Assembly (NCBI GenBank): GCA_003019535.1 | Contig: NEXG01000001.1 | Location: 42,146-106,145 of the forward strand | DNA: 64,000 nucleotides | Source: Candidatus Marsarchaeota G2 archaeon ECH_B_1 | GTDB taxonomy: Archaea > Thermoproteota > Thermoprotei_A > Marsarchaeales > Marsarchaeaceae | Direction: 5' to 3' | Part shown: in pieces, positions 38,129 through 48,253 of the stretch | Position numbering within the stretch: the first letter of the stretch is position 1 | Layout of the letters: every line of letters begins with the position of its first letter | The notes under the pieces: model-generated | Told to the model about the DNA's origin: nothing | What the model saw: only the letters and a program-made list of their open reading frames with translations | Database searches by the model: none | Program-made: the position numbers and the translations under genes

Positions 38129-39286
38129 TCAGAACACCATAGCTTCATCTATGAGCCTGTTTTCATCGAACCTTTCAGGTGAGTAAGGACGCATAAGGTC
38201 CGGTATACGACCAGTGGCTATGTACTCGGCCATTAACTCGCCCGCCAAGGGGGACATCATCATCCCGTGACCGCTGAAGCCTGCCGCCACGAATAGGCCT
38301 TCAGGCCAGGAGGGGTGTGCCCCCATTATTTGCGAGTGGTCTGGTGTTACTTCGTAGTAGCCACTCCACTGCCTATTTAATCTGACGTTTGAAACCGTTG
38401 GGAGCGTCTTGATCAATCTCGCCGCGTACGCGACGGTCCACTCGAGTGTAGAGACAAGTGGGTGGTATCCTTTCCTAAACATATCAGTCACCCCTCCGCG
38501 TATCTCACCGCGCAGACCCTGGGCGAAGTACACCCTGTTTTTTAGGCTTATCACAAACGGCTTAATGAAGTGCTTTACGGGCTCAGTTACACCTAACTCC
38601 CTCCTTTCGGGCGTTATTGGGAGGCTTACCCCAAGCATAGCGGTTACTTGGGGGCTCCAGGCACCCGCGCACACTACGAATCTTTCGGCTCTTATCTCTT
38701 TTGACCCTATTAGAACTGAGCGCACCCTACGTGAGGATACGTTGAATCCCGTCACGGGGGAACTCTCAAGTAGGGGTACACCCATCCCTTCCAGCTTTTC
38801 TTGGTAGCCGAACAATATGAGGTCGTGGTGGAAGGTACCATCCTGAGGCCCGTAGAATCCCCCCAGCAATCCTTGCGGATTCAATTCGGGTATAACCTCT
38901 CTTACCTCATGTGTATCCAGAAATCTGCCGCCAACACCCAGTGATGACCACATAGTGTTGAGGCGTTTGAACTCTTGGAGGTCGGCTTCGGTTGAAAGAA
39001 GCCATAGATATCCAGAATCAAATATTATCGGATTCCAACCCATCTCCCCACCGAAGCCCACAAGGCGCCTTCTACCCTCAACCATGAACTTCACATTGTG
39101 CTCAGAGTTAAAGTGAACCCTGAAGCCAGCCGCGTTACGGGTGCTCGAGCCACTCCCAGCGTAATTCTTCTCGATGAGTATAACACGCATGCCCTTACTT
39201 GCAAGATGATACGAGGTTGCAAGACCCACCGCGCCAGCCCCAATTACAGCCACATCGTATTCGATATTAGAGTTCACTGGTTTCAT
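38129..39286 (-). CDS. FAD-dependent amine/imino-acid dehydrogenase beta subunit (DAO family)
   Basis: Dinucleotide-binding start YDVAVIGAGAVGLATSYHLA and IEKNYAGSGSSTRNAAGFRV, the flavin-site region of the sarcosine oxidase beta / L-proline or hydroxyproline dehydrogenase family. C-terminal RQWSGYYEVTPDHSQIMG and GLFVAAGFSGHGMMMSPLAG match the family. ATG 39286 is chosen because the conserved domain begins at residue 10 from there and this start overlaps the upstream subunit gene by only 20 bp; the frame is open to 39355. Probably oxidises an N-methyl or cyclic amino acid together with the next gene's product. Confidence 0.85.
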   Translation of the reverse strand: MKPVNSNIEYDVAVIGAGAVGLATSYHLASKGMRVILIEKNYAGSGSSTRNAAGFRVHFNSEHNVKFMVEGRRRLVGFGGEMGWNPIIFDSGYLWLLSTEADLQEFKRLNTMWSSLGVGGRFLDTHEVREVIPELNPQGLLGGFYGPQDGTFHHDLILFGYQEKLEGMGVPLLESSPVTGFNVSSRRVRSVLIGSKEIRAERFVVCAGAWSPQVTAMLGVSLPITPERRELGVTEPVKHFIKPFVISLKNRVYFAQGLRGEIRGGVTDMFRKGYHPLVSTLEWTVAYAARLIKTLPTVSNVRLNRQWSGYYEVTPDHSQIMGAHPSWPEGLFVAAGFSGHGMMMSPLAGELMAEYIATGRIPDLMRPYSPERFDENRLIDEAMVF

Positions 39287-40937
39287 CACCCAAAGATGCC
39301 AACCAAGCCAAAGGTGTGGGCTGGGTAGGTAGACGTTGGGTATATGGACGGTCACCCAAGATGCGCATACCGTTCGCTATACACAGTTTACCTTGGCATA
39401 CACCTGTACCCCAACCAGTAAACCTCTTAGTTTTCTCCGGGCCTCGCAGCTTTTTGTGTTGTGCCAACACGAAGTCGCGCACCCTAACATCTTCACAGAA
39501 ACATACGAAAGCATCCTGATGCACAACTCCAGTAGTGGATGGGTGCACCACGGTTGGAGGTGGGGTTAGCTTAAGCGCTGAATCCATGTCGCCTGAAAGC
39601 GTGTATCCTATAGCCCTACCATGCCTAAACGCGTCGTTTAGCTCGTAAAGACCTGTGACAGAGCCTGCAAGAAGCACGGGCGCATTCGAGCTAGGCTCAC
39701 CTTTAGCCTCAGTGCATACAATCTTGCCCCGCTGGGCGCTAAATGAATAAGCGAAACCAGCTTGGGCTGGTAATTCAAGGTTGGGTTGCCTCAGTGTGCT
39801 GTAGACCACGTACTTTGCTTTAACCCTACTACCATTGTCGAGTGTGACCACAAGCTCTTTCGAGGACAATCTTACCTGCTTTATATGACTAGCAACCTTG
39901 TCTTCTAAATTCAATGGCGACACCAATACTGGTAACAAATCATCTTTCAAAGCGCGGTACACCATCTCACCCCATTCATCTTCAACGTAGAAGACTACGG
40001 GTGACATAAGAACACCAAAGTGTCTAAGACGCAAAGCGTAGTCAACAGAGATCACTCCCGGTGAGTCGTTACCAGCAAACAGTGGCGGTGGACACTTAGA
40101 GCCATTGGCGTAAACCAGTCTGCTAAACTCGACCCGCAGAATCCTGTTTTCCCCTACCACTAAACCAACGCCCTCTTCGTAGAGGCCCGTAAACAAGCCG
40201 ACGATCCGCCGCGTCGCTATTATTTTAGCAAGGCCTTCTGCATCAAAGTTTAGAGCACGTCTAAGCTGAGGAAAATTCAAAGCGTATCTAATTCTTCCAC
40301 CCAAGGTTGGATTGGGGTCGACAAGCAGGAAATCCAGGTTTTTCTCAAGTAAAGCCTGAGCGAGACCCATTCCGGCTGGACCTCCACCCACAATCAGAAT
40401 ATTTGTGGTGAGCCTCCCACTTTCTGGCCTAACAACTTTTTCCCCGGCGTATTTTGGAAGGTTAGCCGAAGAAAGTATCATCCTCCTCATTATCTTCCAA
40501 CCAAACCCGGTCCTTATCAGGCCAGAGTTTTGGAAACCCACACCAAAGAAGGGCAGTTTACCACTCAATATTGAGCCAAAACTCGCCCTCCTATCAATTA
40601 TAACCGTTATATCTCCCTCAACCTGGAAGCTTAGCGGATTCACTAACCCATACCCATTCACATAAACACATTTATACTGGGGGTAGAGGTAAGAGTCATC
40701 CATAATATCCCGCAGCCGCCCAAACTTGACGCTCCGAAACAAACCTCTGAAACCGGCCTTCTTTATGGCCACATCGAGTGGTGTACCTCGTTCAACGGTT
40801 ATCAACCTACCGTTAACACTAACTGTGGGCACAGAGCTGGAAAGAATTACAAAACCTATAAGCCTTTCAAGCAAACGGGTACATACGGGTCCTATTATAT
40901 ACCACGCTCGAATATTCACTGAATAGCCAAGTTTCAC
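39267..40937 (-). CDS. Sarcosine oxidase alpha-like / dye-linked dehydrogenase alpha subunit
   Basis: Domains in order: a ferredoxin-fold N-terminal region (about residues 38-120: VPTVSVNGRLITVERGTPLD, YVNGYGLVNPLSF) that lacks the Cys ligands of a 2Fe-2S cluster; a FAD/NAD-binding domain starting ILIVGGGPAGMGLAQALLEK with ending VLLAGSVTGLYELNDAFRHG; and a BFD-like C-terminal domain with CFCEDV and GTGVCQGKLC, four Cys that should bind an Fe-S cluster. This is the layout of SoxA/HcnA-HcnB/proline dehydrogenase alpha subunits. Forms a complex with the overlapping beta subunit. The first about 35 residues look like non-native extension; an internal start is possible. Confidence 0.82.
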   Translation of the reverse strand: MKLGYSVNIRAWYIIGPVCTRLLERLIGFVILSSSVPTVSVNGRLITVERGTPLDVAIKKAGFRGLFRSVKFGRLRDIMDDSYLYPQYKCVYVNGYGLVNPLSFQVEGDITVIIDRRASFGSILSGKLPFFGVGFQNSGLIRTGFGWKIMRRMILSSANLPKYAGEKVVRPESGRLTTNILIVGGGPAGMGLAQALLEKNLDFLLVDPNPTLGGRIRYALNFPQLRRALNFDAEGLAKIIATRRIVGLFTGLYEEGVGLVVGENRILRVEFSRLVYANGSKCPPPLFAGNDSPGVISVDYALRLRHFGVLMSPVVFYVEDEWGEMVYRALKDDLLPVLVSPLNLEDKVASHIKQVRLSSKELVVTLDNGSRVKAKYVVYSTLRQPNLELPAQAGFAYSFSAQRGKIVCTEAKGEPSSNAPVLLAGSVTGLYELNDAFRHGRAIGYTLSGDMDSALKLTPPPTVVHPSTTGVVHQDAFVCFCEDVRVRDFVLAQHKKLRGPEKTKRFTGWGTGVCQGKLCIANGMRILGDRPYTQRLPTQPTPLAWLASLGDETSEL

Positions 40938-40970
40938 TGGCTTCCATGCTCTGGCACTAAGGCGAATAGA

Positions 40971-41045
40971 CGGGCCCGGAGGGATTTGAACCCTCGACCA
41001 ACGGCTCCGCAGGCCGCTGCCCTATCCAGGCTGGGCCACGGGCCC
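40971..41045 (-). tRNA. tRNA-Arg (GCG)
   Basis: 75 nt. Acceptor GGGCCCG/CGGGCCC, discriminator G, D arm GCCCAGCCTGGATAGGGC, anticodon arm GCGGC-CTGCGGA-GCCGT with anticodon GCG (reads CGC/CGU), T arm GAGGGTTCAAATCCCTC. No intron. Located 5 bp downstream of leuS on the same strand. Confidence 0.95.
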
Positions 41046-41050
41046 ATCCA

Positions 41051-43975
41051 CTACTGCCTCAAAAAGGTTATTGTGGGTTTTAAGGGTATTGCGTTCTCTG
41101 CTCTAATCTTATCACTCGCATCATTTACTCCTACAACCCTTATTTCAACACCACACACTTCTCGTAGGTAGCTTGAGGCGTCTCTAAGCGTGGAGGCTTC
41201 CTCTTCGATGAGGCGTGCGAGGATGGCTTGGTCGAACTCCCTCCACTCGGATAAACTCCTTATAAACCGCTGAATATAGCCCGAGGCACTTTTCTTATCG
41301 CCTAATTCCTTCGCAGCAAATTCCACCATTTGAGGCGTTATCCTCCCACCACCCCTTAGCTGGGGAATGAGCGCTTTCGCGAGCTCTATCCTCCTTCTAT
41401 CAGCAACGACGATCTCCGCCGACCTCGACTCCCGCATAAGGCGCTGCAGGTTAACCACGTCTTCCTCTACACGTCTGATGTACTCCTCTCTTGCCATCAA
41501 GAAAACATCCTCATCATCCAGCTCCGTTGGAGGGTATCCTACATGCTCGATGAGCCCTGATCCACCCAATTTTGCATAACACCACTGCGATAAGTGCGGT
41601 ATAAAGGGGTGGAGGATAATCATCCACCACTTAAAGAACTGGTGGACAGCAGCCTGATTACGGTTACCATTTCTTTTCAGATACCTCCTATAGTCCTCCC
41701 ACACTTCAAACAGCGCCACATTCAACGCGGAGCGTGTGCGCATTTCACCCATATGTTCCTTTACACGCCTAGCCTTTTCCTTAAACCTTGCTAGAAGCCA
41801 CCTATCGATATCGCTCAGCTCACCCGCACCGCTGAGTTGGTTTGAAGCCACATGTTCAACCAAATCCAAAAGGGAGCTAAGTTTATCCACAGAGTTTGAG
41901 GCGGCAGTCCTGTTCCAGTCTGGGTCGTTAAGGTTCTCTGTACCGTTAAGCAGTGTGAGCCTTGTTGCATCAGCACCATATTCTTGGATTGCCTGCTTAA
42001 GGGACACAAAGTTACCCTTAGACTTATGCATGGGCTGACCCTCCAATGTCAGCATCCCATTTGTTGAAACAGCCTTCGGCCAGTGTTCTTCCGGGAACAA
42101 TGCGACATGGTGGAATATAAAGAATGTAAGGTGGTTGGGTATGAGCTCCTTAGCAGAGTTCCTAAGGTCCACTGGATACCAGTATAGGAATTCCTCGCGC
42201 ACACTTCGGAGGGTTTCCTCGTCTACACCGGTAAGTCGGGCAACTGTTGACAGCTCACCCTTACCGTAGAACACATAATCAAAGAATTCTGGGGTGAGAG
42301 ACGTAGGACTCACGGCTCCAGTGTTAACATATTTTGATATGGTATAGTAGGCCATGTACACAGTTGAATCACTCAGTGTTTCCACTATCCACTCCTTGTC
42401 CCATGGTAGAGGTGTGCCGAGGCCTGACCTACGCGCGCAGGGCTTGTTCTGAAGCCAATCTATTACGTCGAGGAACCACTGCCTAGCTTCATGTGGATAC
42501 ACACCCATTCTCTCCACACAGAGTTTGGCTTTAGATTTCCAGTCCGCATCACCATAGCGTAAGAACCACTGGTTCTCGAGTATCTTCACGATACACCTCG
42601 TGCCACACCTGCAAACCACGGGTGATGGCAACTCATAGTACACAGCAGCAAAACCCATATTCTTTAAGTCTTCAAAAACTAGCTTTTTCGCGTCAGAGAC
42701 ACGGATTCCACTATATTTGCCACAGTTATCCTTCATAACACCCTTCGCGTATTCCGCCTGATACACCCTCTGTGTGGCCTGATCCAGCTTCTCATCCCTC
42801 TGGGATACTATACCCATTGAGTTGCAAACCTCTATAGCCGGATAATCACCGTAGCCCTCCACCCTAATGATTGAAATGGGAGTAATGCTTCGAACCCTTT
42901 CGAGGCTCAAACCCATCTTGAAGAGAGCCTGCTCATCCAAGCGTTGAAGTTCCCTCAGAGCAGCGTAATCATAGGGAGCATGTGCCGGTACACTATAGAC
43001 CACACCTGTGCCGAATAACGGGTCCACGAAATCCGCTGGCAGAACAGGTAATTCGGTATTTGTGAGTGGGTTAGCCGCCACCCTGCCCACCAAGTCCTTC
43101 CCGTTTAGCCTAGAGAGTCGTTTAACATCATGTTTCTGCTCGGCGAGAACCGTGGAAGAATACTCGGAAACAATCCACTTCTCTCCGTCAATGAGCGCAA
43201 GCGTGTACACGCCCTCCGGTTGGACCCAGATGTTTGTTGCGCCGAAAATGGTTTCTGGCCTAAACGTGGCGGCCACGATGAATGTTGGTTGCACGTCTTC
43301 TCCCTTCATTGGGAACTTTATGAGGAAGAGCTCTTCGGGTGATACCCCTTCGCCCTCAGCCCTGTCATGGTCACCGGTGGGACTCTTATCGTTAGGGCAC
43401 CACACAACGGGATGTGTCCCCTGAGTTATGTAGCCCTTTTCACGCAGGGTTAGATATTGCCACGTAACAAACCGCGCATAACCCTCATTCAAGGCGGTCG
43501 TGAACTCTCGACGCCAGTCCACCGAGAAGCCTATCTCCCTTACAACATCCCTACCCTCCTTAGTAAAGTAGCGTGCAAAGTAGTAGGGGTCAGCAAAGTT
43601 GGGTATTTCGCTCTCGGGCACACCGTCAAGTTTAACAAGAGTCTCAATAATTTTCCGATCACCCTGCTTAACACGCTTCGCACTACCCATAATGGGTTCG
43701 CCTGTCCAGTGCCAAGCCCATGGGAAGAGCACGTTATAACCCATTAGTCGCATAAATCTGGCGTAAGCGTCAACCCTCGTCGCGCTCAGAGCGTGACCCA
43801 CATGTAACGATCCATTCATATAGGGATAGGGGAAAGTAACAAGCTTCTTAGGTTTGCTCCTGTCTGGGTCAACTTCATATATCCTCGATGAATACCAAAG
43901 TCCATTAACCTTCCTCTCAATCTCTCTAAGCCTCTTAACCCTAGAAGCCATATCGCCACTATCACTCAAATACAT
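41051..43975 (-). CDS. leuS: Leucyl-tRNA synthetase, archaeal type
   Basis: Class I synthetase, 974 aa. Start FPYPYMNGSLHVGHALSATR contains the HVGH signature; WCPNDKSPTGDHDRAEGEG is the archaeal/eukaryotic zinc region; CP1 editing domain in the middle (FIVAATFRPETIFGATNIWV); GQPMHKSKGNFVSLKQAI is the KMSKS motif (HKSKG); anticodon-binding and a C-terminal domain follow. ATG 43975, or ATG 43951 (MASRVKRL). Gene ends just before tRNA-Arg. Confidence 0.96.
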   Translation of the reverse strand: MYLSDSGDMASRVKRLREIERKVNGLWYSSRIYEVDPDRSKPKKLVTFPYPYMNGSLHVGHALSATRVDAYARFMRLMGYNVLFPWAWHWTGEPIMGSAKRVKQGDRKIIETLVKLDGVPESEIPNFADPYYFARYFTKEGRDVVREIGFSVDWRREFTTALNEGYARFVTWQYLTLREKGYITQGTHPVVWCPNDKSPTGDHDRAEGEGVSPEELFLIKFPMKGEDVQPTFIVAATFRPETIFGATNIWVQPEGVYTLALIDGEKWIVSEYSSTVLAEQKHDVKRLSRLNGKDLVGRVAANPLTNTELPVLPADFVDPLFGTGVVYSVPAHAPYDYAALRELQRLDEQALFKMGLSLERVRSITPISIIRVEGYGDYPAIEVCNSMGIVSQRDEKLDQATQRVYQAEYAKGVMKDNCGKYSGIRVSDAKKLVFEDLKNMGFAAVYYELPSPVVCRCGTRCIVKILENQWFLRYGDADWKSKAKLCVERMGVYPHEARQWFLDVIDWLQNKPCARRSGLGTPLPWDKEWIVETLSDSTVYMAYYTISKYVNTGAVSPTSLTPEFFDYVFYGKGELSTVARLTGVDEETLRSVREEFLYWYPVDLRNSAKELIPNHLTFFIFHHVALFPEEHWPKAVSTNGMLTLEGQPMHKSKGNFVSLKQAIQEYGADATRLTLLNGTENLNDPDWNRTAASNSVDKLSSLLDLVEHVASNQLSGAGELSDIDRWLLARFKEKARRVKEHMGEMRTRSALNVALFEVWEDYRRYLKRNGNRNQAAVHQFFKWWMIILHPFIPHLSQWCYAKLGGSGLIEHVGYPPTELDDEDVFLMAREEYIRRVEEDVVNLQRLMRESRSAEIVVADRRRIELAKALIPQLRGGGRITPQMVEFAAKELGDKKSASGYIQRFIRSLSEWREFDQAILARLIEEEASTLRDASSYLREVCGVEIRVVGVNDASDKIRAENAIPLKPTITFLRQ

Positions 43976-44081
43976 TCACCCAAGCACAACCTACATCAAT
44001 CACAGAGACCGCAACAAGTAAGGCATCATTAGGGTTTTAAAGCCTTTGCGTACACGTCCAGCGTCCCACATTATCCTCATA

Positions 44082-44183
44082 ATGAGCTACCCCGCACTTA
44101 ATAACAGATCAGAAATCCATGTTGGCGTAGCAGCTACGCTAAGAGTGATTTTTGACCCACACTGAACGGCGAGGTTTTTGGAG
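44082..44183. repeat. Intergenic palindromic repeat, copy D
   Basis: 102 bp between alaS and leuS. Left end ATGAGCTACCCCGCACTTAA, arm CAGATCAGAAATCC; right arm GTGATTTTTGACC, end CTGAACGGCGAGGTTTTTGG then AG. Inner loop contains a near-palindrome GCGTAGCAGCTACGC. Same size and ends as copies B, C and F. Confidence 0.68.
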
Positions 44184-44208
44184 GCTTCATTAGGTGACCA
44201 TGCAGTAC

Positions 44209-46929
44209 TCAGATTTCTCGGGCTACCTCGAATATAAGGCTCCTCATATCCCGCAGTGGTGTGTCCTCATCGAACAGGTATTCACCGTAAGCTTTGCCAC
44301 CACCTCCCTTCCCCTTATACTTAGATTTGAGGACGCCCACTAGCTTGGAAACGTCGTAGCCACCTTGCGTGGGAGAAGAGACGACAACCCTCCTCCCTCT
44401 AAGGGTGAAAACCACTATTTTCTTAGTGTTCGCAAGCCTTGTTGCAATAAACCGCTGGTCAACGCCATCATCTTCCCCACTTAACACTATGTATCCAACT
44501 TGACCAATCGGAGTATCAAGCATACCCAACCTATCACCGAGGAGATCCGCTATCGAACTCTGCAGTCTTTCGACTTTGACGCCCAGAGATTTGTTTTCAT
44601 CGAGTATATTCTTAATTTTATGAGGTAACTGGTCTATTGGGGCCCTCAGCGTCATGGAGAGGTCCTCTAAGAGGTTGGCGTTTTTACGGTTCAACTCTAC
44701 GGCGGAGACGCCGGCTGAAAAAATAAACCGCACAACGCCGTCTTGAGGGTACTCAACCTTAATGATACTGATAGGGCCTATGGAGCCAGTGTGCTCGCTG
44801 TGTGTGCCCCCACAAGCTTCCACGTCGAAGCCCTCAACCTCGACGATCCTTATTATGGAGCCGGGTACAACTCCCCCCTGATAAATCGTGAAGCCATATC
44901 TTTCTTCAGCCTCATTTCTCTCCATGAATCTAGATATGACACGCCGATCCTGCTGCACAACACTATTAGCCAACGCCTCTATTTGCTCCAATTCCTCTCG
45001 GCTCACCTTTTTATAATGCGTTATATCCAGTCTAGAATAGTGGTAACCCTTCTGCGCACCAGCCTGCCACACGTGGTCGCCGAGCACACTACGTATTGAA
45101 GCAAGCAAAATATGGGTGGCATCATGGTGCTGGGTGTGTCTGAGCCGCCTCTCAGCGTCAACAACTCCATGCACACGTGAGCCAGGGATAAGGCGATCAA
45201 GATTCTGGTCCTTTTCCAAATAGTGAACAACAACCCCTCCAAAAACCTGCACATCAGTCACTTTAAACTTCACATCATCAATAATAATGTTCCCAGTATC
45301 CGCTGGCTGGCCTCCACCCTCAGGGTAAAAACATGTCTGATCCAATACAAGCTTTTCACCCTCGACTAAAAGAACATTGGCATCGAACTCTAATAGGCCG
45401 GGATCCTCATAATAGAGCCTACGGGTTTTAGGCTGCCCAAGAATTGAGGGACCTATATGAACCGTTGACTGAGCCTTCGGCTTGGCGTAACCGTGTCTTT
45501 GGGCAACCAAGGTAAAGAAATTGTCTGGGACTGTTACAGCAATGTCCCGATTCTTAGCCTCCTCAGCAACTAGGTATGGGTCCACGCCATGGGAGTCGTA
45601 CAGGCCTATCAACTCCTCCACCCCAATCTTACCGCTTTTAGCGGCCTGCCTTAGAGCCGCGTCAACCAAGCCAACCGCCTTTGAGACGGTTTCAGAGTAC
45701 TTCCTCTCCTCTAGCTCTATCTCCTCCAACACTCGCTTCGACCTCTCCGTTAGCCTAGGGAAGTCTTTCCCCCAGAACTCGAGCTGCATTGAAACCAACT
45801 CGCTTAGACTCACCGGATTGAGCCTCCTCCTAAGCCTGAGCGCCCTCCTTAAGACCAAACGGGCCAAGTAGCCTTCGCCAGTGTTGGATGGGACTATCCC
45901 GTCGGCGAGCATGAAGCCAAGAGTCTTAGTGTGGTCTAGGATCCCGAACATGGACTCAACGGGTATCATCCACCTTTCAAGCTCTAGGGGATCCACTCCA
46001 AGCTTTTCAGCTACCTTCAACCTCAGCTGCCTAGCACTCTCACCTCCCTCAACCTTCATTAAGGCGGAGTACTTAGCAGTCTCGATGAGCGCTTGGGGTG
46101 AGGGAAGGCTTACACCTAGGAGGTCGGCGAACCTGTCCACGAGCCTACCGTAAATAGCGTGGAAACCTGTTGGCGACCTCTGGGACAGCCAACTCATACG
46201 CTCAATGCCGTAGCCAGTGTCAACTATCTTTAGTGGAAGAGGAGTCCATGAACCATCCTCCCGGACGTCATATTCCATAAACACGAGTGTGGCGATTTCA
46301 AGCCCTCCCACGGCGACCTCGAAACACGGCCCAGCGTTACCGCCGCCCACCCAAACACTCTCCTTTAAAGTCACCTTGTCTCTGCGGATGCCCAATTCCC
46401 TAGAAAAGAAGTCGTAAGCGTAACGCACTGTCTCATCCTTCCAGTAGACTTTGTGGTCAGGGTAATTGAAGGCGTGGTGTCCACCCATCTCAAATATGGT
46501 GAGGTGTCTACCCGCTGTTAGACCCACATTATCGATATCCGAGAGCCTTATACAGGGTTGACTCACAACTAGGGGGTTAGCTGGCGGAGGAACCTGACCG
46601 CTTGTAACAAATGGTTGAAATAGGACTATGCTGGCTATCGTGAGGTAGAGGTCATCCCGCCACCTGGCTACAACCTCCCTTGGCTGTATCGCTTTGTGGC
46701 CTCTCTCGCTGAAGTATCCAATAAACGTGGACCGCATAGCGGATACGTCAAGCGACCTACTAGTGTATTGTGTATCGAAAAAATCGTATGGGTCACACGG
46801 CGCGTCACCGCAGGTTTGTCGCTGCGGGTCAAGCGTCCAGAAGTATTCACCGCAAACGGCACACTTTTTTCTTAAAAAGCCTTCTTCGGTGAAATAAGGC
46901 ACCTCGTATAGTGATGGGTCAAGTTGCAT
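44209..46929 (-). CDS. alaS: Alanyl-tRNA synthetase, archaeal type
   Basis: Class II synthetase, 906 aa. Archaeal N-terminal zinc module CAVCGEYFWTLDPQRQTCGD then PCDPYDF; motif 1/2 region with FVTSGQVPPPANPLVVSQPC; editing domain motifs HTQHHDATHILLASI and CGGTHSEHTGSIGPI; C-terminal coiled and C-Ala domains. Encoded directly downstream of the ribosomal-protein stalk operon, a common archaeal arrangement. A separate AlaX editing protein occurs at 59-60 kb. Confidence 0.97.
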   Translation of the reverse strand: MQLDPSLYEVPYFTEEGFLRKKCAVCGEYFWTLDPQRQTCGDAPCDPYDFFDTQYTSRSLDVSAMRSTFIGYFSERGHKAIQPREVVARWRDDLYLTIASIVLFQPFVTSGQVPPPANPLVVSQPCIRLSDIDNVGLTAGRHLTIFEMGGHHAFNYPDHKVYWKDETVRYAYDFFSRELGIRRDKVTLKESVWVGGGNAGPCFEVAVGGLEIATLVFMEYDVREDGSWTPLPLKIVDTGYGIERMSWLSQRSPTGFHAIYGRLVDRFADLLGVSLPSPQALIETAKYSALMKVEGGESARQLRLKVAEKLGVDPLELERWMIPVESMFGILDHTKTLGFMLADGIVPSNTGEGYLARLVLRRALRLRRRLNPVSLSELVSMQLEFWGKDFPRLTERSKRVLEEIELEERKYSETVSKAVGLVDAALRQAAKSGKIGVEELIGLYDSHGVDPYLVAEEAKNRDIAVTVPDNFFTLVAQRHGYAKPKAQSTVHIGPSILGQPKTRRLYYEDPGLLEFDANVLLVEGEKLVLDQTCFYPEGGGQPADTGNIIIDDVKFKVTDVQVFGGVVVHYLEKDQNLDRLIPGSRVHGVVDAERRLRHTQHHDATHILLASIRSVLGDHVWQAGAQKGYHYSRLDITHYKKVSREELEQIEALANSVVQQDRRVISRFMERNEAEERYGFTIYQGGVVPGSIIRIVEVEGFDVEACGGTHSEHTGSIGPISIIKVEYPQDGVVRFIFSAGVSAVELNRKNANLLEDLSMTLRAPIDQLPHKIKNILDENKSLGVKVERLQSSIADLLGDRLGMLDTPIGQVGYIVLSGEDDGVDQRFIATRLANTKKIVVFTLRGRRVVVSSPTQGGYDVSKLVGVLKSKYKGKGGGGKAYGEYLFDEDTPLRDMRSLIFEVAREI

Positions 46930-47001
46930 GCGATGACTACCGAGTTTAAAGGCCGCCGCCTACAAAAAAGGTTTACACGTTGGAGTAGAGGTTGCAAGGA
47001 G

Positions 47002-47310
47002 TTAGCCGAAGAGGGCTCCAAGACCCTCAGCGGATACCTCTTCCTCTTCTTCCTTCTTTTCTTCTCGTTTCTCTTCTACCTTAGCCTGTGGCTGCGCCTG
47101 CGCCTGAGGCTGAGGCTGAGCCGCTGGAGCCACACTCAGACCCTGCTTAATTACTTCGTCAATGTTAACACCCTTAAGTGCAGCGGCTACAGCTTTTATC
47201 TGCGCCATATCAGGCTCTATACCAGCTGCTTCAACAACCTTCTTTAGATTATCCTCGTTTATCTCTTTACCACCAGCGTGCAGTAGCAGGCTAGCGTATA
47301 TGTACAACAT
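47002..47310 (-). CDS. rpl12: Ribosomal protein P1 (aL12)
   Basis: 102-aa stalk protein. N-terminal dimerisation domain [20 protein letters not shown], a flexible linker of Pro/Gln/Ala repeats ([12 protein letters not shown]) and the charged tail [16 protein letters not shown] that recruits translational GTPases. Last gene of the L11-L1-L10-L12 unit. Confidence 0.97.
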   Translation of the reverse strand: MLYIYASLLLHAGGKEINEDNLKKVVEAAGIEPDMAQIKAVAAALKGVNIDEVIKQGLSVAPAAQPQPQAQAQPQAKVEEKREEKKEEEEEVSAEGLGALFG

Positions 47311-47377
47311 CCCTAACGCACCGATTCAGATTAAGACCAGACGGTTATATAAGTTATTACGCGACCAAACAACCCCT

Positions 47378-48253
47378 CTAAACCTTAACCAACTCTGATA
47401 GAGCTTTGGCGGCCGATATGCCTCTTAATAGAACCAGTGGTAGTGTTTCTGCAGACAGGTACCCCGCCTCAACGCCTAGTGCTAATGCGTTCCTAGCGGC
47501 TTGGGCGACTATCAGAGGCATCGCTTCAGCAACGGGGATGCCCAAGTTGACGCTTAATGTTAACGCGCTGGTGTGGGCTGAGGAGAGGTCTCTGATGAAG
47601 GAGGAGAGGTCTACGTTGAGTTTTTCGCCGGGTATATACAGCCCGTCCTCTAACGCCAACTTTAGCTCAAACGACGATGTGAGTGGAGCAATGTCGAGAG
47701 CGCGCAGAAGTTCAGCTATCCTCGCGTTAACACGCTCGCCCTTCTTAACCACCAGAGTATCCTTTTTTATATACACCAAGTTCTTTTTAACTTCGAATGG
47801 GATGCCAAGCGCTGTGAGGGAATCTGTTAGGGGGCCAGGCTGGAGTGGTGTGACACCGGCTGGGACGATAACGTCTACAGGTGTGCTGCGATTCGGCTTA
47901 ATGTATGCGTTTCGCTTGAACCTGAGCAACTCGGCGGCCAAGCTGAAAACCGAGTCATCTGAAAAAACTACGGCGTTTTCAGCGGAAAGCCTTGTCTTCA
48001 ATGCACTCTTGACTTCTTCTGGGAGGCTTGTCTTGTCTATAGCCTTAGAGAGTACAGTATTCTTCACAACCCTAATAGTAGCCTTACCTTTCAAGGCCTT
48101 CCTAGCGCTCTGAACAACGGATGTTTCCACACCTGTAATCCCTATAACCATTAAGCCTCTGTGCTTAGGTATCTCGCCGACCAAGTAATCTAATAGCTGC
48201 TTCTTACCTTCACGCCTTCTTTGATACAGAGTCAAAGACACCTTCCAACTCAC
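47378..48253 (-). CDS. rpl10: Ribosomal protein P0 (uL10), without the acidic GTPase-recruiting tail
   Basis: Anchors P1 dimers on the ribosome. rRNA-binding N-terminal domain (QLLDYLVGEIPKHRGLMVIG, RVVKNTVLSKAID), insertion domain (PLQPGPLTDSLTALGIPFEV), then spine helices that bind P1. The protein ends ISAAKALSELVKV at residue 291. Archaeal and eukaryotic P0 often end in the same acidic -GLGALFG tail as P1; here it is missing and no frame continues it. Overlaps rpl1 by 4 bp. Confidence 0.94.
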   Translation of the reverse strand: MSWKVSLTLYQRRREGKKQLLDYLVGEIPKHRGLMVIGITGVETSVVQSARKALKGKATIRVVKNTVLSKAIDKTSLPEEVKSALKTRLSAENAVVFSDDSVFSLAAELLRFKRNAYIKPNRSTPVDVIVPAGVTPLQPGPLTDSLTALGIPFEVKKNLVYIKKDTLVVKKGERVNARIAELLRALDIAPLTSSFELKLALEDGLYIPGEKLNVDLSSFIRDLSSAHTSALTLSVNLGIPVAEAMPLIVAQAARNALALGVEAGYLSAETLPLVLLRGISAAKALSELVKV

